A DNA stretch of 64,000 bases from Hydra vulgaris (taxonomy: Eukaryota > Cnidaria > Hydrozoa > Anthoathecata > Hydridae), in assembly GCF_038396675.1 (NCBI RefSeq), contig NC_088926.1:8712001-8776000 (forward strand), in the 5' to 3' direction. The first letter of the stretch is position 1. Each line of letters starts with the position of its first letter. The translations under genes and the position numbers were made by a program. This document shows positions 34,641 to 47,638 of the stretch, one piece after another. The notes below the pieces were generated by a model, which worked only from the letters and a program-made list of their open reading frames with translations, was not told the DNA's origin and did no database searches.

Positions 34641-35420
34641 TTGCAAAAACTTAACTCAAGCAATAAAGTCAAGTATATTTTGAGAGATTTTATGTAAGTG
34701 GAAATTCAATGTATATTAAGTAGAGACTGTTTAGTGATATATCAAAACATAAAAATAGTTCTAACTTGACTTAATAAAAAAGGGCAGATAGCAAAGGTAA
34801 ACACACTAGGATAAATATATAAAGGGGAGACCGGGGCTAGTTGGCTCAGTTTTTACTCTATGAGCGCTGTAGCGAAAATATTAAAGTGTAGTCTCAAAGA
34901 GTATGAATTTGGGTAACTAATAAAATTTGCATTCATTTACAAAAAAAATTTTGGGGCCTTCCGGGGCCCTCAAAAAATAAAAATTACTATAAAAATGATT
35001 AATAATGTACTATCAAGTGCAAAATTAATAGGAATTTTTGTTACTATTTATTTTGGCAACAAGTTTAAGTCAAAAATATAATATTAGTTTTAGCTGGTAC
35101 CAAATACTAGTACGTATAACAGCCAAAACAGCATCCACTTTTTATCTGTAAAAAAAAACCAAAAAAAAAATTATTTTAAATTTTTTTGTAAGAGTATACG
35201 ACCAACTATTTTCTTTGTAAAGTAAAAAGGAAGCGATGTTCCAAAAGTTACGTTTTTGTTCAAAAAACACATAAATTTTAATATCCCCCATGCGCATGCG
35301 CGAATTCTGACAACACTATTGTGAATGATCAAATGGTCAATTAGGAAGATTCTGTGCCATTTTTGTCACTTTCTGATAAAAGGCTCTAAAGATAAACGCA
35401 GTTCGTCAACTTACCCCTGC

Positions 35421-35422
<2 letters not shown>
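34641..35422. other. No gene recognised
   Basis: AT-rich with a G/C patch, GGGGCCTTCCGGGGCCCT, near 34953. No coding evidence. Confidence 0.4.

Positions 35423-35505
<83 letters not shown>
35423..35505. repeat. (TA)n microsatellite
   Basis: 83 bp of TA, followed by GAGCTGCTGAGAATCAGCAG, whose reverse complement precedes the next TA tract. Confidence 0.95.
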
Positions 35506-35508
<3 letters not shown>

Positions 35509-35751
35509 CTGCTGAGAATCAGCAGGGTGTCAAAGGTCAAAAAAAAAAAAATTATATGAAGCCAATATTTATGATTACAAAGCATCATTGTGTTAAATTT
35601 GAGACTGGTGTAAGGCTTAAGTTTATGTAAAGAAACTGGCGACTGTTTTTTTTTAGTTTGTTGGATTTACTCTACGCTAAATCTAATAAAACCTTAAATA
35701 TCTACAATTGAAGAAACATTGACCTACACATTCTGATTCTCATCAGCTCAT
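35506..35751. repeat. Segment between inverted TA-flanking repeats
   Basis: GAGCTGCTGAGAATCAG (35506-35522) and CTGATTCTCATCAGCTC (about 35733-35749) form an inverted pair facing the two TA tracts, enclosing about 210 bp of noncoding DNA. Confidence 0.6.
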
Positions 35752-36033
<282 letters not shown>

Positions 36034-37919
36034 TTTTTATATGTAAACATATATTTTTTTTTTTAAATAGATTTTGCATGATGTCAATTATAATATAAGC
36101 AACACTTTTTCCAAAAGCAATACAACTGATTGATGTTGCCTAAAGCTTGATACCTAGCAATCATTGTCAGTTATATATATTTCTTATTAACCAGCCTTAT
36201 TTTTTTTAAATAATACAGTTGATGGTTGGTGCCAAAATTAAGAAGTTTTAAGCCCCGTTTTAGAATTGTGTTTTTAATTGGTTCAGTTATTCATAATGTG
36301 TTACCTGTGAGTTACCTTTATGTATTAAAAAAAAACTCTAAAGGACTGTAAAGTTTGTAAATGTTTTGTTTGTATCGTATGAATTTATTTTAGATCAAAC
36401 CTTGTAACTTCCACTATAGTTTAGTATTGTTAACTATTGTTTATTTTTATTTGTTAGTTAGTGTTTTACGAGTTCTTACCTTAATAGAATTGTCCTCAAT
36501 AGAATTGTTTGTTAATGCGATGTTTTATTCGAACATCCAAAAATTAATGGTATAAATAGCAGTGGTAAGTAAAATTTTTATTAAGATTTTGAAAATCGCA
36601 TTTTCTAAATCTGTTATTTATCTAAAAATGTGGATTGTGCTCATATTGGTATATTTTTTTAAAAACTTTTTAAAGTTTTAAAAAAATATATATTTTTGAA
36701 AGAAACACTGCAAATAATTTTTTTTGAATAAACGTGGAAGGAGGCCTCCTGCTTTAAAACAGCCCTGGGTCCAAAAATGTCTTGATCCACTACTGCGCGT
36801 TACCATAATTTATTGTATTTTATATGTAATCCAAAACTCTTTCAACCTTTATACTGGGTAGGTGGAGCAATGACGTATATTCTGAATTTAGTTCAATTAA
36901 AATTTATGAATATTTTTTATAGAAAAAACAATGACCCAAATTTAGTAAGGATTTTTAACATGCATTATAAAAAAATTTGACTCTAGTGTACAATTCTAGT
37001 GTGCAAAGTAAACAGGTAGAGAGTCATAATAAATAAGGTGAAGTAAGAATTTTTTGAAAATATGAATTCGGGTAGATGGGAAAAAATTTAAAATTAAGAA
37101 AGTGGTAGAAGGCGTTTCTTTGGCACCTGACAGTAGTTATGCATGAAAGTGGATTGGGTTGTGAGACAGGTTAGTGGAAGGGGGAAAATTTACACAAAAA
37201 ATTTCGCCAATGGAAAAATAAATCCTAGATCTACCCCTGGATCTGATTCAAATTTATGTTTATTCTGCTATCTTGCATCTATTGTTCTCGTAACTGAAAC
37301 CCAATAGTGCGTTGTGTTTTTTTTATTAACATTTTAAGTTCTGTGTTTTACATTAACGTTTTAGGTTCCTTCTAGCTGAGCTAAAAAAATCAGGTTAAAA
37401 AACCTTTTTTTTTTTTATTGTTTGCTAGGATGCTCTAGAAATGTATAGTGCAAATTTTTTTTTCTCGAAATCTTGCTCCCTGTTGATTTTCCCATTCCTT
37501 TATCTATTTTAGAATAAGTAAAAGAATTTTAAGCAATTTAGTAGTGTTTAAGCCTTGCCACCAGCTCCCAAAAAATTAGTAGTTTGAAATTTTTATTAAT
37601 GTAAATTGATGATATGTTACGTTTACGTACGTCACGTAAATTTGACACAATTTTATGGCAATTATTACATAAATGATACAAAATAATTATAATATGAATA
37701 TAATATAAATTAATAAATAAATAAAAATAAATAATTTATAAATAAAACATATAAATAATGATATTTAATTGATAACTAATATTTTAATATTTATGTTATC
37801 TCTAATAATATTTTTTTATAATATCTTTCTTAAAATCTCTTTAATTCTATCATTTATTTTTATTTTAACGTAAATTATCAAAGATTATCGAAGATGAAAC
37901 TAAATTTTAAGTATTACAC
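36034..37919. other. No gene recognised
   Basis: AT-rich with a G/C patch near 36738-36800 (GGAGGCCTCCTGC, a short palindrome). No readable exon or transposase block. Confidence 0.4.
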
Positions 37920-39060
37920 TTTTTTACTTGGACACTACTCATCGCTTTTACCCAATTATGGATAGACCGGTTTTAAGAAAAGACATTGATATCTGGTTAT
38001 AAGGAAAACCATTAACTCAATTGCTAAACATGTGAATTGTAATGGTGCTATAGCAAACATGTTTGTTGTAGAAATTCAAAATCAATGGGATAAAGCTGGA
38101 AATGCAATGGTGCGTGCGTACAGTTGGAATCGCTGCTAGACAAGAAGCTTTTTTATTTTGCTTGTCGACATCATGTGATGGAAAGAACTTTATGTTCTGC
38201 CTGGAAAAAGATTTTTGTTCCGACATCCAATCCTGACACTCCTGAGTTCGAAGAATTTAAGAAATCTTAGGAAAACATCAAAGATCAATCAAAATTTAAA
38301 ATTTTACATATCACTGATCGTTGTCTTAAACAGCAGAAACAAAGTTGTTAATTTTTGACAAATGTTGACTTCAAGATAAAATGGAGAAACTGCGTTGTAT
38401 TTACATATTTAATGCACTCTTCTACGTAAATGCGTGGCTAGTCACCGCTTTTGCAGCCGATGCACCATCAAATGATCCCCAGTTATATCATGATCTTCAC
38501 TTGTTTATGAAAACTGACTCAGAGGTTGGTGAAGCAACCATTCTTGCACTGAACAGGCATCCGTGGTATCTAACGAAAGAAACTGCTACTTTTTCTCTTT
38601 TTTCAAGTTTGGTTCCAGAATTTGAAAAGAAACAAATAGCCAGACAACTTATCAAAGTAAAGAAAGACATGCCACTGGATAAGGAGTACCAGTGTTTCCA
38701 CAGTTAGTTTCATCTACAAAACTAGGACATTTGATTGGCAAGAAATCTTGGCTCCTGTTTAACCTACTCGGAAATGAAACTGCATGGTTACACTTGCCGC
38801 CAGCACAGTGGAAAACAAGTAGTGATTTTTAAGAAGCAGCTACGTTTATTCGTCAGGCAAAAGTTATTAATGATTTTGCTGAAAGAGTCATGAAAATCAT
38901 CACAGACTTTGCAAACACTTTAACTAAAGATGAAATACAGAAACAATATTTGCTAGAGGTTATTAAAAAACGCAGAAAAAAAAGTACAAGATTTTATAAA
39001 AGGAAATCTGGGAAACATTTAAGAGGTGGTTTTTTTTCAGAGACATCAGTACTAATTTAG
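37920..39060 (+). pseudogene. Decayed transposon-like ORF, unnamed family, copy 2
   Basis: The same uncharacterised family as 1-2000, in the opposite orientation. Blocks in order are FYFACRHHVMERTL (38155), PTSNPDTPEFEEFK (38222), AWLVTAFAADAPSNDPQL (38433), NRHPWYLTKETATFSLF (38555), SWLLFNLLG (38745), VINDFAERVMKI (38865) and YLLEVIKKRRKK (38953). In copy 1 the corresponding blocks are ACQRHIFER, RHTWYLDPY and NDCSERTVNN. Several in-frame stops (for example near 38000, 38268 and 38351) and frame changes mark it as dead. The longest open piece is 38381-38707. Function unknown. Confidence 0.6.
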
Positions 39061-39596
39061 CATATTTAAAACTTATGAAATAACCTTACTGAACTTTTTT
39101 CATTATGTTCATTGCTTAAATGAACGTATCAACAGTTTTTCTAGATCTTGAAAAAAAAAAAATTTATTTTCAATGTTACAACTTTTACAATGTTACAACT
39201 TTTATTGTAGTATTTTCAATGTTAAATAATCTGAAAAACATTTTCTTTGTGTTGGAACGGCTTACAGTTGTTTCTAAATCTTAAAGTATGATTTTTTTTG
39301 TATTTTATAATGAAACAAATGGAAAAATATCCAGGGAGTTAAAAGTATTGTCTTTATATTTTTCAGAGCACCCTATTGTATACAAGCATATTATAGAAAT
39401 TATATTATAGTGAAAGCTTTATATTAGTTGCTTATTGAATCATAAAATTTAAAATGGTTATGGAAAACTCAGTACGTGCGTTTACTTTTTGTTTATCTGC
39501 AGAAGAAAATCTTCTATAATAATAGTAATCCAAATAAAATAAAAGTTTTAAAGTTAAGTTTGAGCACAATATACAAAAAAAACACCTTGTGTGTAT
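39061..39596. other. No gene recognised
   Basis: AT-rich spacer between the decayed ORF and the terminal-repeat element. Nothing coding. Confidence 0.4.
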
Positions 39597-41652
39597 GGTA
39601 ACACTAGAGAGCCTATATACTCAGAGAGCGGACATACGTGTAATCGTTTTTGATTGGATGTTCGATTTTGATGGCTTTTGACGCCATGTTCTTGCCAAAA
39701 AAAACTAACTGCGAGTGAATTTGCTATTAAATTTTTGTTAAATGTTTGTAAAAGTTTATGAAAACTGATGTGAATGTAACAAAAATTCATGAAAAAGAAT
39801 GTTCTTTAACTACTGATGTCATGTCAATAACTGAAAGTGGTAACTATGATACATATCAAGCTCATACTACAGAATTGATAGATTACCTTAACATTATACT
39901 ATAATGTTAAGGCCATAATTTATGGCCAAGCTAACCATACTTTAGTTTTTATGCTTAGAGGAATATCTACGAGATGAAAATAAACTGTAAAATATTATTA
40001 TAGTGGAAGTTCTGTTTATAAAGGTGAAAATAACCAGTCAATGTGAAGATTTTTTAGCATAAGCTGCACTTAAAGTTATACTTTTTCCAGTTTAAATAAA
40101 CATCTATGTGATTCAAGTTGTTTTATTGATTTTTTAGCAAATGTACTTCATTTATTAAAGAATACAAGAACATCTCTCTCATGTAACAAACCTTTCATAA
40201 TTACAGCTGGAGTTCAAAAAATATATATACTCCTATCACTAGTTATAGATTAACATTCCTGCACATGTTGACATTCTAAATATGTTTACTTATAGGTTTA
40301 GCATCTTGATGAAAAACATTTTAACAAAACAAAAGTATCAAGAGTATTATATTGTAATGAACTATAATGAAAGTTGTGGATTGAAATTTATTGCAAATAA
40401 AAAAAGATGATTCAATAATCACAACTGCTTGATTTAACTGAATTATTGATAAATGGTTTACACTTATGAAATCACAAAACCTTACTATGGCTTTTAAATC
40501 ACTAAATTTACAATAAAACAAAAGCTTTTTTCAATGAAATTATAGAGGTACTATTATATAAAAATATTTATAACTGGTACGTTCACAAAACAAGTAATTC
40601 CTACAGCTTTTCAATACAAAAATGACTTGAAACTTATTTGTTTTGCTTAACTCTTAAAAACATTACATTATAAAAGTGCAGTTACAATACTGAATAATGA
40701 CCATCAATTTTTATTGTGTTTTCTTGACTTAGTTAATAGTAAGGTCCACTAATCCACACAAAAAAGAGCACATTGTTTTACTCAAAGATTTGGATAAAAC
40801 GTCAAGTTTAACCTTGAGTAATACTGACCAAACTACTATTTTATAATGTATTTTAATGTAGTTTTTTAAATATATATGAGTTCTAGAGTTGAAGAAAATT
40901 AAAGAATTTTCCTAATTTGCTTTAAATCACAATGTTTTAAAAAATTGAGTAAATGCTGATTATACAAACACCATAATGTGGGAAGTTTATTTTCTGTTAA
41001 TAAAACAAACTTTGCATTTTTTTTTAAATAGAATTAATATTCAGATCATTTTTTGGCATAACTTTTCACCTAAAAGAATGGTAGTTCTATACTCTAAGAG
41101 AAAGTCAATTGATGAACAAATTAAAACTGATACAAAAATTAAAAGTTCAGCTTTTATCCTAATTCTCATTAATTTTGATTAAAGCTTGAAAACAGATTTA
41201 AAAAATTCAGACCTGTAATATTTAGCCTTAAGGAATAAAAATGAAGTAAAAATATTATTTTGAACTTGGCAGCAAGATATGATAATACAAGCATTGGCTT
41301 TGAAAGAATAGATTCAACTAAAACTAATTAACAAAAAAAATTGTAAAACTTTTGTCAGGTCTAAACTTTTGTTAAGTAACTTATAAATTACAAGTAGTTT
41401 TTTGACGTTTTTTTAAAAGAATTTATTTATTTGCCAAATAAATTTTTGTTTGATAAATAATTTTATTAAAAAACTGCTAAGAAAAACATAAAATATTCAA
41501 ATTTTCAAAACAAATTTTCCTTTAAAATGGGTTTTATTGGGTTATACAATTGTTTTTACTTAAACTCATTTGTCACGCGCTAATTTGGCAAAAACATGGC
41601 TGCCGTTTTCCGTATGTCCGCTCTCTGAGTATATAGGCTCTCTAGGTAGCAC
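39597..41652. mobile_element. hAT-like DNA transposon, 2040 bp, with 8-bp target duplication
   Basis: Terminal inverted repeats begin TAGAGAGCCTATATACTC and are identical for at least 34 bp (39605-39638 and 41611-41644). A second paired block GCCATGTT.TTGCCAAA lies inside each end. Flanking octamers GGTAACAC (39597-39604) and GGTAGCAC (41645-41652) differ at one position, as expected for an aged hAT-type 8-bp duplication. The interior plus strand has coding-like fragments, for example SCNKPFIITAGVQKIYILL (40181), FFNEIIEVLLYKNIYNWYVH (40530) and HCFTQRFG (40772), broken by stops. No known transposase motif could be assigned, so superfamily membership rests on the ends. Confidence 0.65.
39885..39927. 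repeat. Two overlapping palindromes inside the hAT-like element
   Basis: CCTTAACATTATA/TATAATGTTAAGG (39886-39912) is followed directly by GGCCATAATTTATGGCC (39911-39927). Confidence 0.75.
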
Positions 41653-43391
41653 TTACTACAGCGTTATGTGTCATAAAAGCATTTTAAAAACATTAGCTAT
41701 CCTGCTCAAGATTAGTAATTTAAATCAATAAATAATGACGATTTTAGGAATGGACTTAGGATTTTGGTTTTTAGGATAATTCAAAGTCTGTGTTTCCAGG
41801 TGACTAGTCAGGTAATTAGTCTGACTAGTTTTCGGTTTGGATTTATCTGAATTACTAAAATTGGTTTATAGCAGGTATATACGTGATATTTTGAAAAGAT
41901 TGATCAGATATTATTGGTTCAACATAGAAACATCAACAAACAGTCATTGAGACTAATACATACAGCAACAGGTATTACTTAACATTTTTGCGTACCTAAA
42001 TATTATTAAAAAATTAAGTTGACTTTGAATTCGTATCACAGAGCAGTACAGGTTTTACAATCTCGTTTAAAGCTATAACCAACTAAGCTATTTAGATAGT
42101 TAGTTGATGGGATGCAAATAAAATGCAAAAAAAATTCAAATGAATTATAACCGTATTGCGTTTGTCTGATCAGAAACTGATTTGTCGAGATTTTTTCTAG
42201 AAATACAAAAAAATATTTTAAAAAGAACTATAATTTGATGTGATTTAATTTTACATTCGCTGGTTAAATTTAAATTTACATAAACTTCATTTGAAGTCCA
42301 TAGTACAATGTTTGTTTCTATGTTAGTTACTATGTTAGTATGTTTCTTTCTTTTTACATAATTAATCATCAATAATTAAAATATAATTAAAAAATATAAA
42401 TGTTAATAGAAATATTTGACATTTAACAATCAATTTTGAAAACTTAAAAAAGTGTTGACATGTTGTCAAACTTCTTAAAAAAAATCTCGATTGGTCTAAT
42501 AACGTAATTTATGCAATCAAGAGTAAATGTTTAAGAGTGTGGTGGTAGCACGTACTTTCTTTTTGGAAACGCTTGAATATTGAATTCAACTCACGCTGTA
42601 GTATTATTTAAACCCTATTTATGCGTAATAAATTATTTAGATAAATTCGCAGAGAGTTATACGATATTTTTAAATCTGTAGTGAAACAAAGTAAATACAC
42701 AATAATGAAATATATATCAAGTACAATATGAGTTAGAAAAACACATTTTGCTCTTTGCACTTTCGTTTGTGAAAACTTTAAACTCATCCTAAATAATTTA
42801 TCTTTATCATTATTACTATTATAAAGCATAGTTATTTTTATAAGTAATATTTATTATTATTAAAAATGTTTGTTATTTTTATTGTTGTATTTTTAAAATG
42901 CATTTTAAATCTCTGTTTTTTAATAAAAAATAAAAAATTATTTTGGTCCGTTCAACTGAAACTTTTTCATTACCACAATAATAAATTTTAAAAGCTGAAT
43001 AAAATTAGGGTGGTGATGTAACTTTATAAAGAGGTGATTTTACAAGTATATCACCTTATTTTACTTTAAATAATAATTTGAAAATTGTTATTTTAAATAA
43101 TTATTAAAAAATTATTTAAAAATTATTAAATAGTTATGCGAAAATCACCTTGAGGTTATTTTCAAGTGATAGTTGGTTTATTGAGGAACATAGTCAGCTT
43201 ATCGGGTATTTGACACAATTTAGTGGGGTAAATTTTATTTTTGAGGACCCTTTTTTTTCTTTTTTTTTTAAAGAACCAGTAGGTACATTTTAAGGATTCA
43301 ACTCTCCTCCACCTCATTTTATTTGTAGAGATTCCTCTTACTTTGAAGCTTTACTGTTATTGAATTAATAAAAAAGGAACTTATAAATATA
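41653..43391. other. No gene recognised
   Basis: AT-rich. The short ORFs here have no recognisable content. Confidence 0.4.
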
Positions 43392-43683
<292 letters not shown>

Positions 43684-43843
43684 AAAACACTAGAATTTGT
43701 ATTGAAACTAAATTGTCTAATGGCTATAATTTACATTTTTCTGCTACCATTTATTAAATATTATCCAAATATTATCCAAATCTTTTATTTAGAAATTTTG
43801 AAAGTTTTTTTTTGTTTTGTTAATTCACCTCCCCAAGGCCCAG

Positions 43844-44025
43844 AAGGCCACTACAGACGAGGAGGCTACTTAATTGTGGTTATAACCCTCTCTCAACTCT
43901 ATAACTCCGAAACACGAACCTTGACGAACAAGGCCGCTGCCCGAGAAACAAGTTGAATGCGGTACTACCAGGGACGTGGTGGGGATCGAACTCAGAACCT
44001 CTCGCTTATGAAGCAAGAGGTTCCG
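43844..44025 (-). mobile_element. SINE-like element in left palindrome arm
   Basis: Reverse complement of the unit at 45848-46070. It carries the same anticodon-arm-like hairpin and B-box. Confidence 0.5.
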
Positions 44026-44257
44026 TTTTTTCAAAAATTTTAATAAGTATATTTATTACATAACATAAATAATAAATTACAAGTTATATTTCAAAAAATG
44101 CACGCGAATAATAAAAATTATTTGCGAGCATTTTTTAAAAGAATTTAAACACGATGCGATTTTATAATATTTACATAAACTAATTTTAAAAAATGTTGCA
44201 AGCTATTGCAAGCTATTCCAAGATATTGCAGTGATATAAAAAAGTAGTCCAAAGTTT

Positions 44258-44383
44258 AATAATATATATATTATTGTTAATATATATTATTGTTATAATA
44301 TATATATTATTGAATAATATATATATTGTTAATATATATATTATTGTAATAATATATATATTATTGAACAATAATATATATAT
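44258..44383. repeat. AT-rich array of short TATTATTG units in the palindrome spacer
   Basis: Repeated ATATATATTATTGT-like units with small changes. Noncoding. Confidence 0.6.
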
Positions 44384-44402
44384 TATTGTTCAGTACTACG
44401 CT

Positions 44403-44458
<56 letters not shown>

Positions 44459-44513
44459 CAGTACTACGCTTAGTATGAGTAAGATCGTATTATATGTTTT
44501 CCGCGTTTTTGAA

Positions 44514-44554
<41 letters not shown>

Positions 44555-44569
44555 TATATATATATATAG

Positions 44570-44600
<31 letters not shown>

Positions 44601-44655
44601 CAGTACTACGCTTAGTATGAGTAAGATCGTATTATATGTTTTCCGCGTTTTTGAA

Positions 44656-44748
<93 letters not shown>

Positions 44749-44812
44749 CAGTACTACGCTTAGTATGAGTAAGATCGTATTATATGTTTTCCGCGTTTTT
44801 AAAATTTTGTGC
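44384..44812. repeat. Tandem repeat, 142-148-bp units with embedded (TA)n
   Basis: TTATTGTTCAGTACTACGCT starts at 44384 (truncated unit), 44451, 44593 and 44741. The last three are followed by GAGTAAGATCG and TTTTCCGCGTTTTT, then a TA tract of varying length. Confidence 0.85.
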
Positions 44813-45615
44813 AAATAAAGATCTTTGAGCGCAAATTCAGATTTTTTGTCAGGTAAGAGATGTTCAAATGTGAAAGAAAACTAAAGTGGCGCCTAGTAGC
44901 AGCCATATTTATGAAACTATTAAAGAAAACATATATAAGCTTCAAAATATCTAAGTATAAAAGCAAGATGTAGCAATAAAAAAAAACTTTGTCAAATAAA
45001 AGCAAAAGTCATACAATAAAATATAAAATAATAAGCGTGTTTAAAGTTGCTGCAAATATGTTAATTACATACCAATTTTAGTCAAGCAACTTTTAAAATC
45101 CAGATAATATATAAAGTTATAATATAATATTTTAAAATGCGCAATAGTTTATGTAAATGTTATTTATTTCCATCAATTTTTTAAACAACATTTTTCTCTT
45201 TATAATTTTTTTTTTCTAGTTTACATTCGCGTTTACTTCAACCACATTATAAGTATATTCAATAAAATTTTAAGTGTATATAAACAGTTTTAAATTGTTT
45301 TATAATATCTATATAATTGTTTAAAACCATTATGACATAAAAATTCTGACTTTGGTTTTTTTACATTTGTCCAGTCACTGGCCCACTGTGATTTGTCAGT
45401 TTAATAAAATCATTCAAAAACTTAAAATAGTAATAGAATTTCCCGGGCGTAAGGAAATTCTATAAATAATAAATTGTACTAAAACTTCAATTATTTTGGC
45501 TTTTATTTTATTAATGAAAAGTGTCAAATAAATTCTTCGTTTCACGATTTATTTTTAAATTGGGCCTGAACTATCTCTTTTTTCCTTGATTGAAACTTTT
45601 AAGTTTTAATCGAGG
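44813..45615. other. Palindrome spacer, no gene recognised
   Basis: AT-rich. Its right edge is a hairpin, CCTTGATTGAAACTT/AAGTTTTAATCGAGG (45584-45615), directly beside the right arm. Confidence 0.45.
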
Positions 45616-45847
45616 AAACTTTGGACTACTTTTTTATATCACTGCAATATCTTGGAATAGCTTGCAATAGCTTGCAACATTTTTTAAAATTAGTTTATGT
45701 AAATATTATAAAATCGCATCGTGTTTAAATTCTTTTAAAAAATGCTCGCAAATAATTTTTATTATTCGCGTGCATTTTTTGAAATATAACTTGTAATTTA
45801 TTATTTATGTTATGTAATAAATATACTTATTAAAATTTTTGAAAAAA

Positions 45848-46070
45848 CGGAACCTCTTGCTTCATAAGCGAGAGGTTCTGAGTTCGATCCCCACCACGTC
45901 CCTGGTAGTACCGCATTCAACTTGTTTCTCGGGCAGCGGCCTTGTTCGTCAAGGTTCGTGTTTCGGAGTTATAGAGTTGAGAGAGGGTTATAACCACAAT
46001 TAAGTAGCCTCCTCGTCTGTAGTGGCCTTCTGGGCCTTGGGGAGGTGAATTAACAAAACAAAAAAAAACT
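45848..46070 (+). mobile_element. SINE-like element with tRNA-derived head in right palindrome arm
   Basis: CTTGC TTCATAA GCGAG (about 45858-45874) folds as a five-base-pair anticodon stem with a seven-base loop and a CAT anticodon (methionine type). GTTCGATCC follows, matching the RNA polymerase III B-box pattern. No A-box is visible, so the 5' part is missing. A body of about 140 bp and an A-rich tail (AACAAAACAAAAAAAA) complete a SINE layout. The T-stem pairs poorly, so it is not a functional tRNA. Confidence 0.5.
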
Positions 46071-46191
46071 TTCAAAATTTCTAAATAAAAGATTTGGATA
46101 ATATTTGGATAATATTTAATAAATGGTAGCAGAAAAATGTAAATTATAGCCATTAGACAATTTAGTTTCAATACAAATTCTAGTGTTTTTA

Positions 46192-46208
46192 CGTTTTGTC
46201 CGATACTG
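46192..46208. repeat. Solo Tc1 terminal repeat
   Basis: CGTTTTGTCCGATACTG is the outer 17 bp of the Tc1 family here, facing the opposite way to the end at 46323. No element body is attached to it. To its left lies the palindrome arm. Confidence 0.75.
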
Positions 46209-46322
<114 letters not shown>

Positions 46323-46609
46323 CAGTATCGGACAAAACGAGTGCAACCAAATGATGCTAATTTAGTTTCTTTATATAAAGTGCTGCATTTTTTCAATTTA
46401 GAGAAATAACTATGTAACTGTTTAGAAACAAAGTTCTTCAAGTTTTATTCATCACAAAGTTCATTATTTGTATACGAAAATTAATAAATTAATCAAAAGT
46501 ATTATAAAAAGTTGATTTCCTTTCGGACAAAACAAGTGCAACTCGACAAAATGTTGACCAAGCTGTATTTCGCTATCAATATTTCGTGGCGAATCCTTTG
46601 TTGTCAATC

Positions 46610-47601
46610 ACAGCCTTGCATTTTCGAGGCATAGATTTAATCAGGTGATCAATGAAACTTTGTGGAATCGCTGCCCAGGCTTTTTGGATTTGTTCAAACA
46701 GTTGATCCTTATTACGAACACCTTCACTATTAATTCTGCGGTTGACGATCTCCAACAGGTTCTCGACAGGGTTGAGATCCGGAGATTAAGGTGGCCAATC
46801 CATAACCGATAGGTGGTTGTCTTAAAACCACTGCTTGACTACTTTTGCAGTGTGTTTCAAATTGTTGTCTTGCTGAAAAACCCATTTTATTGGCATATTC
46901 CATTCAGCATGAGGTAACATAACATCTTTCAGGATATTTTTATACATGAAACGGTCCATTATTCCATCGTTTCGATGTATTGGACCTAGACCGTTAGCAG
47001 AAAAACACCCCCAGACCATTACATTGCCTCCACCATGCCTCACGGTCTTATGGCAGTAACGTAAATCGAGGCGTTTTCTGGCCGGTCGACGTACACGGCA
47101 AATGCCATTGCTCTGAATGATGTTGAACTTCGATTCATTACTGAACAGGACAGTTTTCCATTTCTGCACATTCCAGTCAATATGAGATGTAGCAAACAGG
47201 AGTCTTTTCTTCTGGTTTTTTAGTGAAATCAAGGGTTTCTTTGCAGGGCGTCGAGAAAACAATCCGGCTTCAACAGCGCGTCGTCTGATTGTTCGGTCCG
47301 ATACAGGCAGCTCTAATTGCATTTGTATCTCGACTGATGATATCCAGGGATCCATCTTGACGGATCTGACGATCATAGAATCCTCTCTAGAAGTGGTGGA
47401 ACGCGGTCTTCCACTTTTGTTATCTGCTGCCAACTTGCCCGTAGAGCGATATTTGGAACATAGTCTTGATACGGCCCATTTTTTCACGCGATATTTATCA
47501 CAAATACTTTTTTGTGACATTCCACTTACGTAATCGCCAATAATTTTCTTTCTTAGTTCCAATCCAAGACTGTCGGGAGCCATTTTTGCACTTGATGTCA
47601 T
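46610..47601 (-). pseudogene. Tc1 transposase, copy 2 (disabled)
   Basis: Starts MTSSAKMAPDS like copy 1 and is nearly identical to it. It has the same helix-turn-helix, GRPRS hook and DDE core, with N in place of the first catalytic D (VLFSNESKF). The frame is open for 259 codons, to TAA just below 46822 where copy 1 has CAA (QWF/Q). A second CAA-to-TAA change follows in PPQSPDLNP. The C-terminus is otherwise intact to about 46610 (GFATKY, stop), including the codons that are deleted in copy 1. The lesions of the two copies are therefore independent. Confidence 0.85.
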
Positions 47602-47638
47602 AAAAATAATAAAAATAAATAATCACGCTTCTCAAGGC

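Larger units (their letters stand above)
43684..46189. repeat. Large inverted repeat: 574-bp arms, 1358-bp spacer
   Basis: The left arm 43684-44257 and the right arm 45616-46189 are reverse complements of equal length and, as far as I can compare by eye, identical or nearly so. An 84-codon ORF in each arm translates identically. Each arm contains a SINE-like unit. The spacer holds TA tracts and a 142-148-bp tandem repeat. No transposase is present. Either a recent inverted duplication/foldback element or an assembly artefact. Confidence 0.8.

Noticed and set aside
43702..43956. Identical 84-codon ORFs in the two palindrome arms (also 45917-46171) as a conserved gene
   Set aside because: The identity is explained by the inverted duplication, and half of the ORF is SINE body read in antisense. 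No protein features.
45850..45901. Functional tRNA-Met gene
   Set aside because: The anticodon arm and B-box are present, but the acceptor and D arms and the A-box are missing and the T-stem pairs poorly. Better explained as a SINE head.
43684..46189. Autonomous foldback transposon
   Set aside because: No transposase, no clear target duplication at 43684/46189, and only the right edge has a Tc1 end. Kept as a large inverted repeat of unknown origin.
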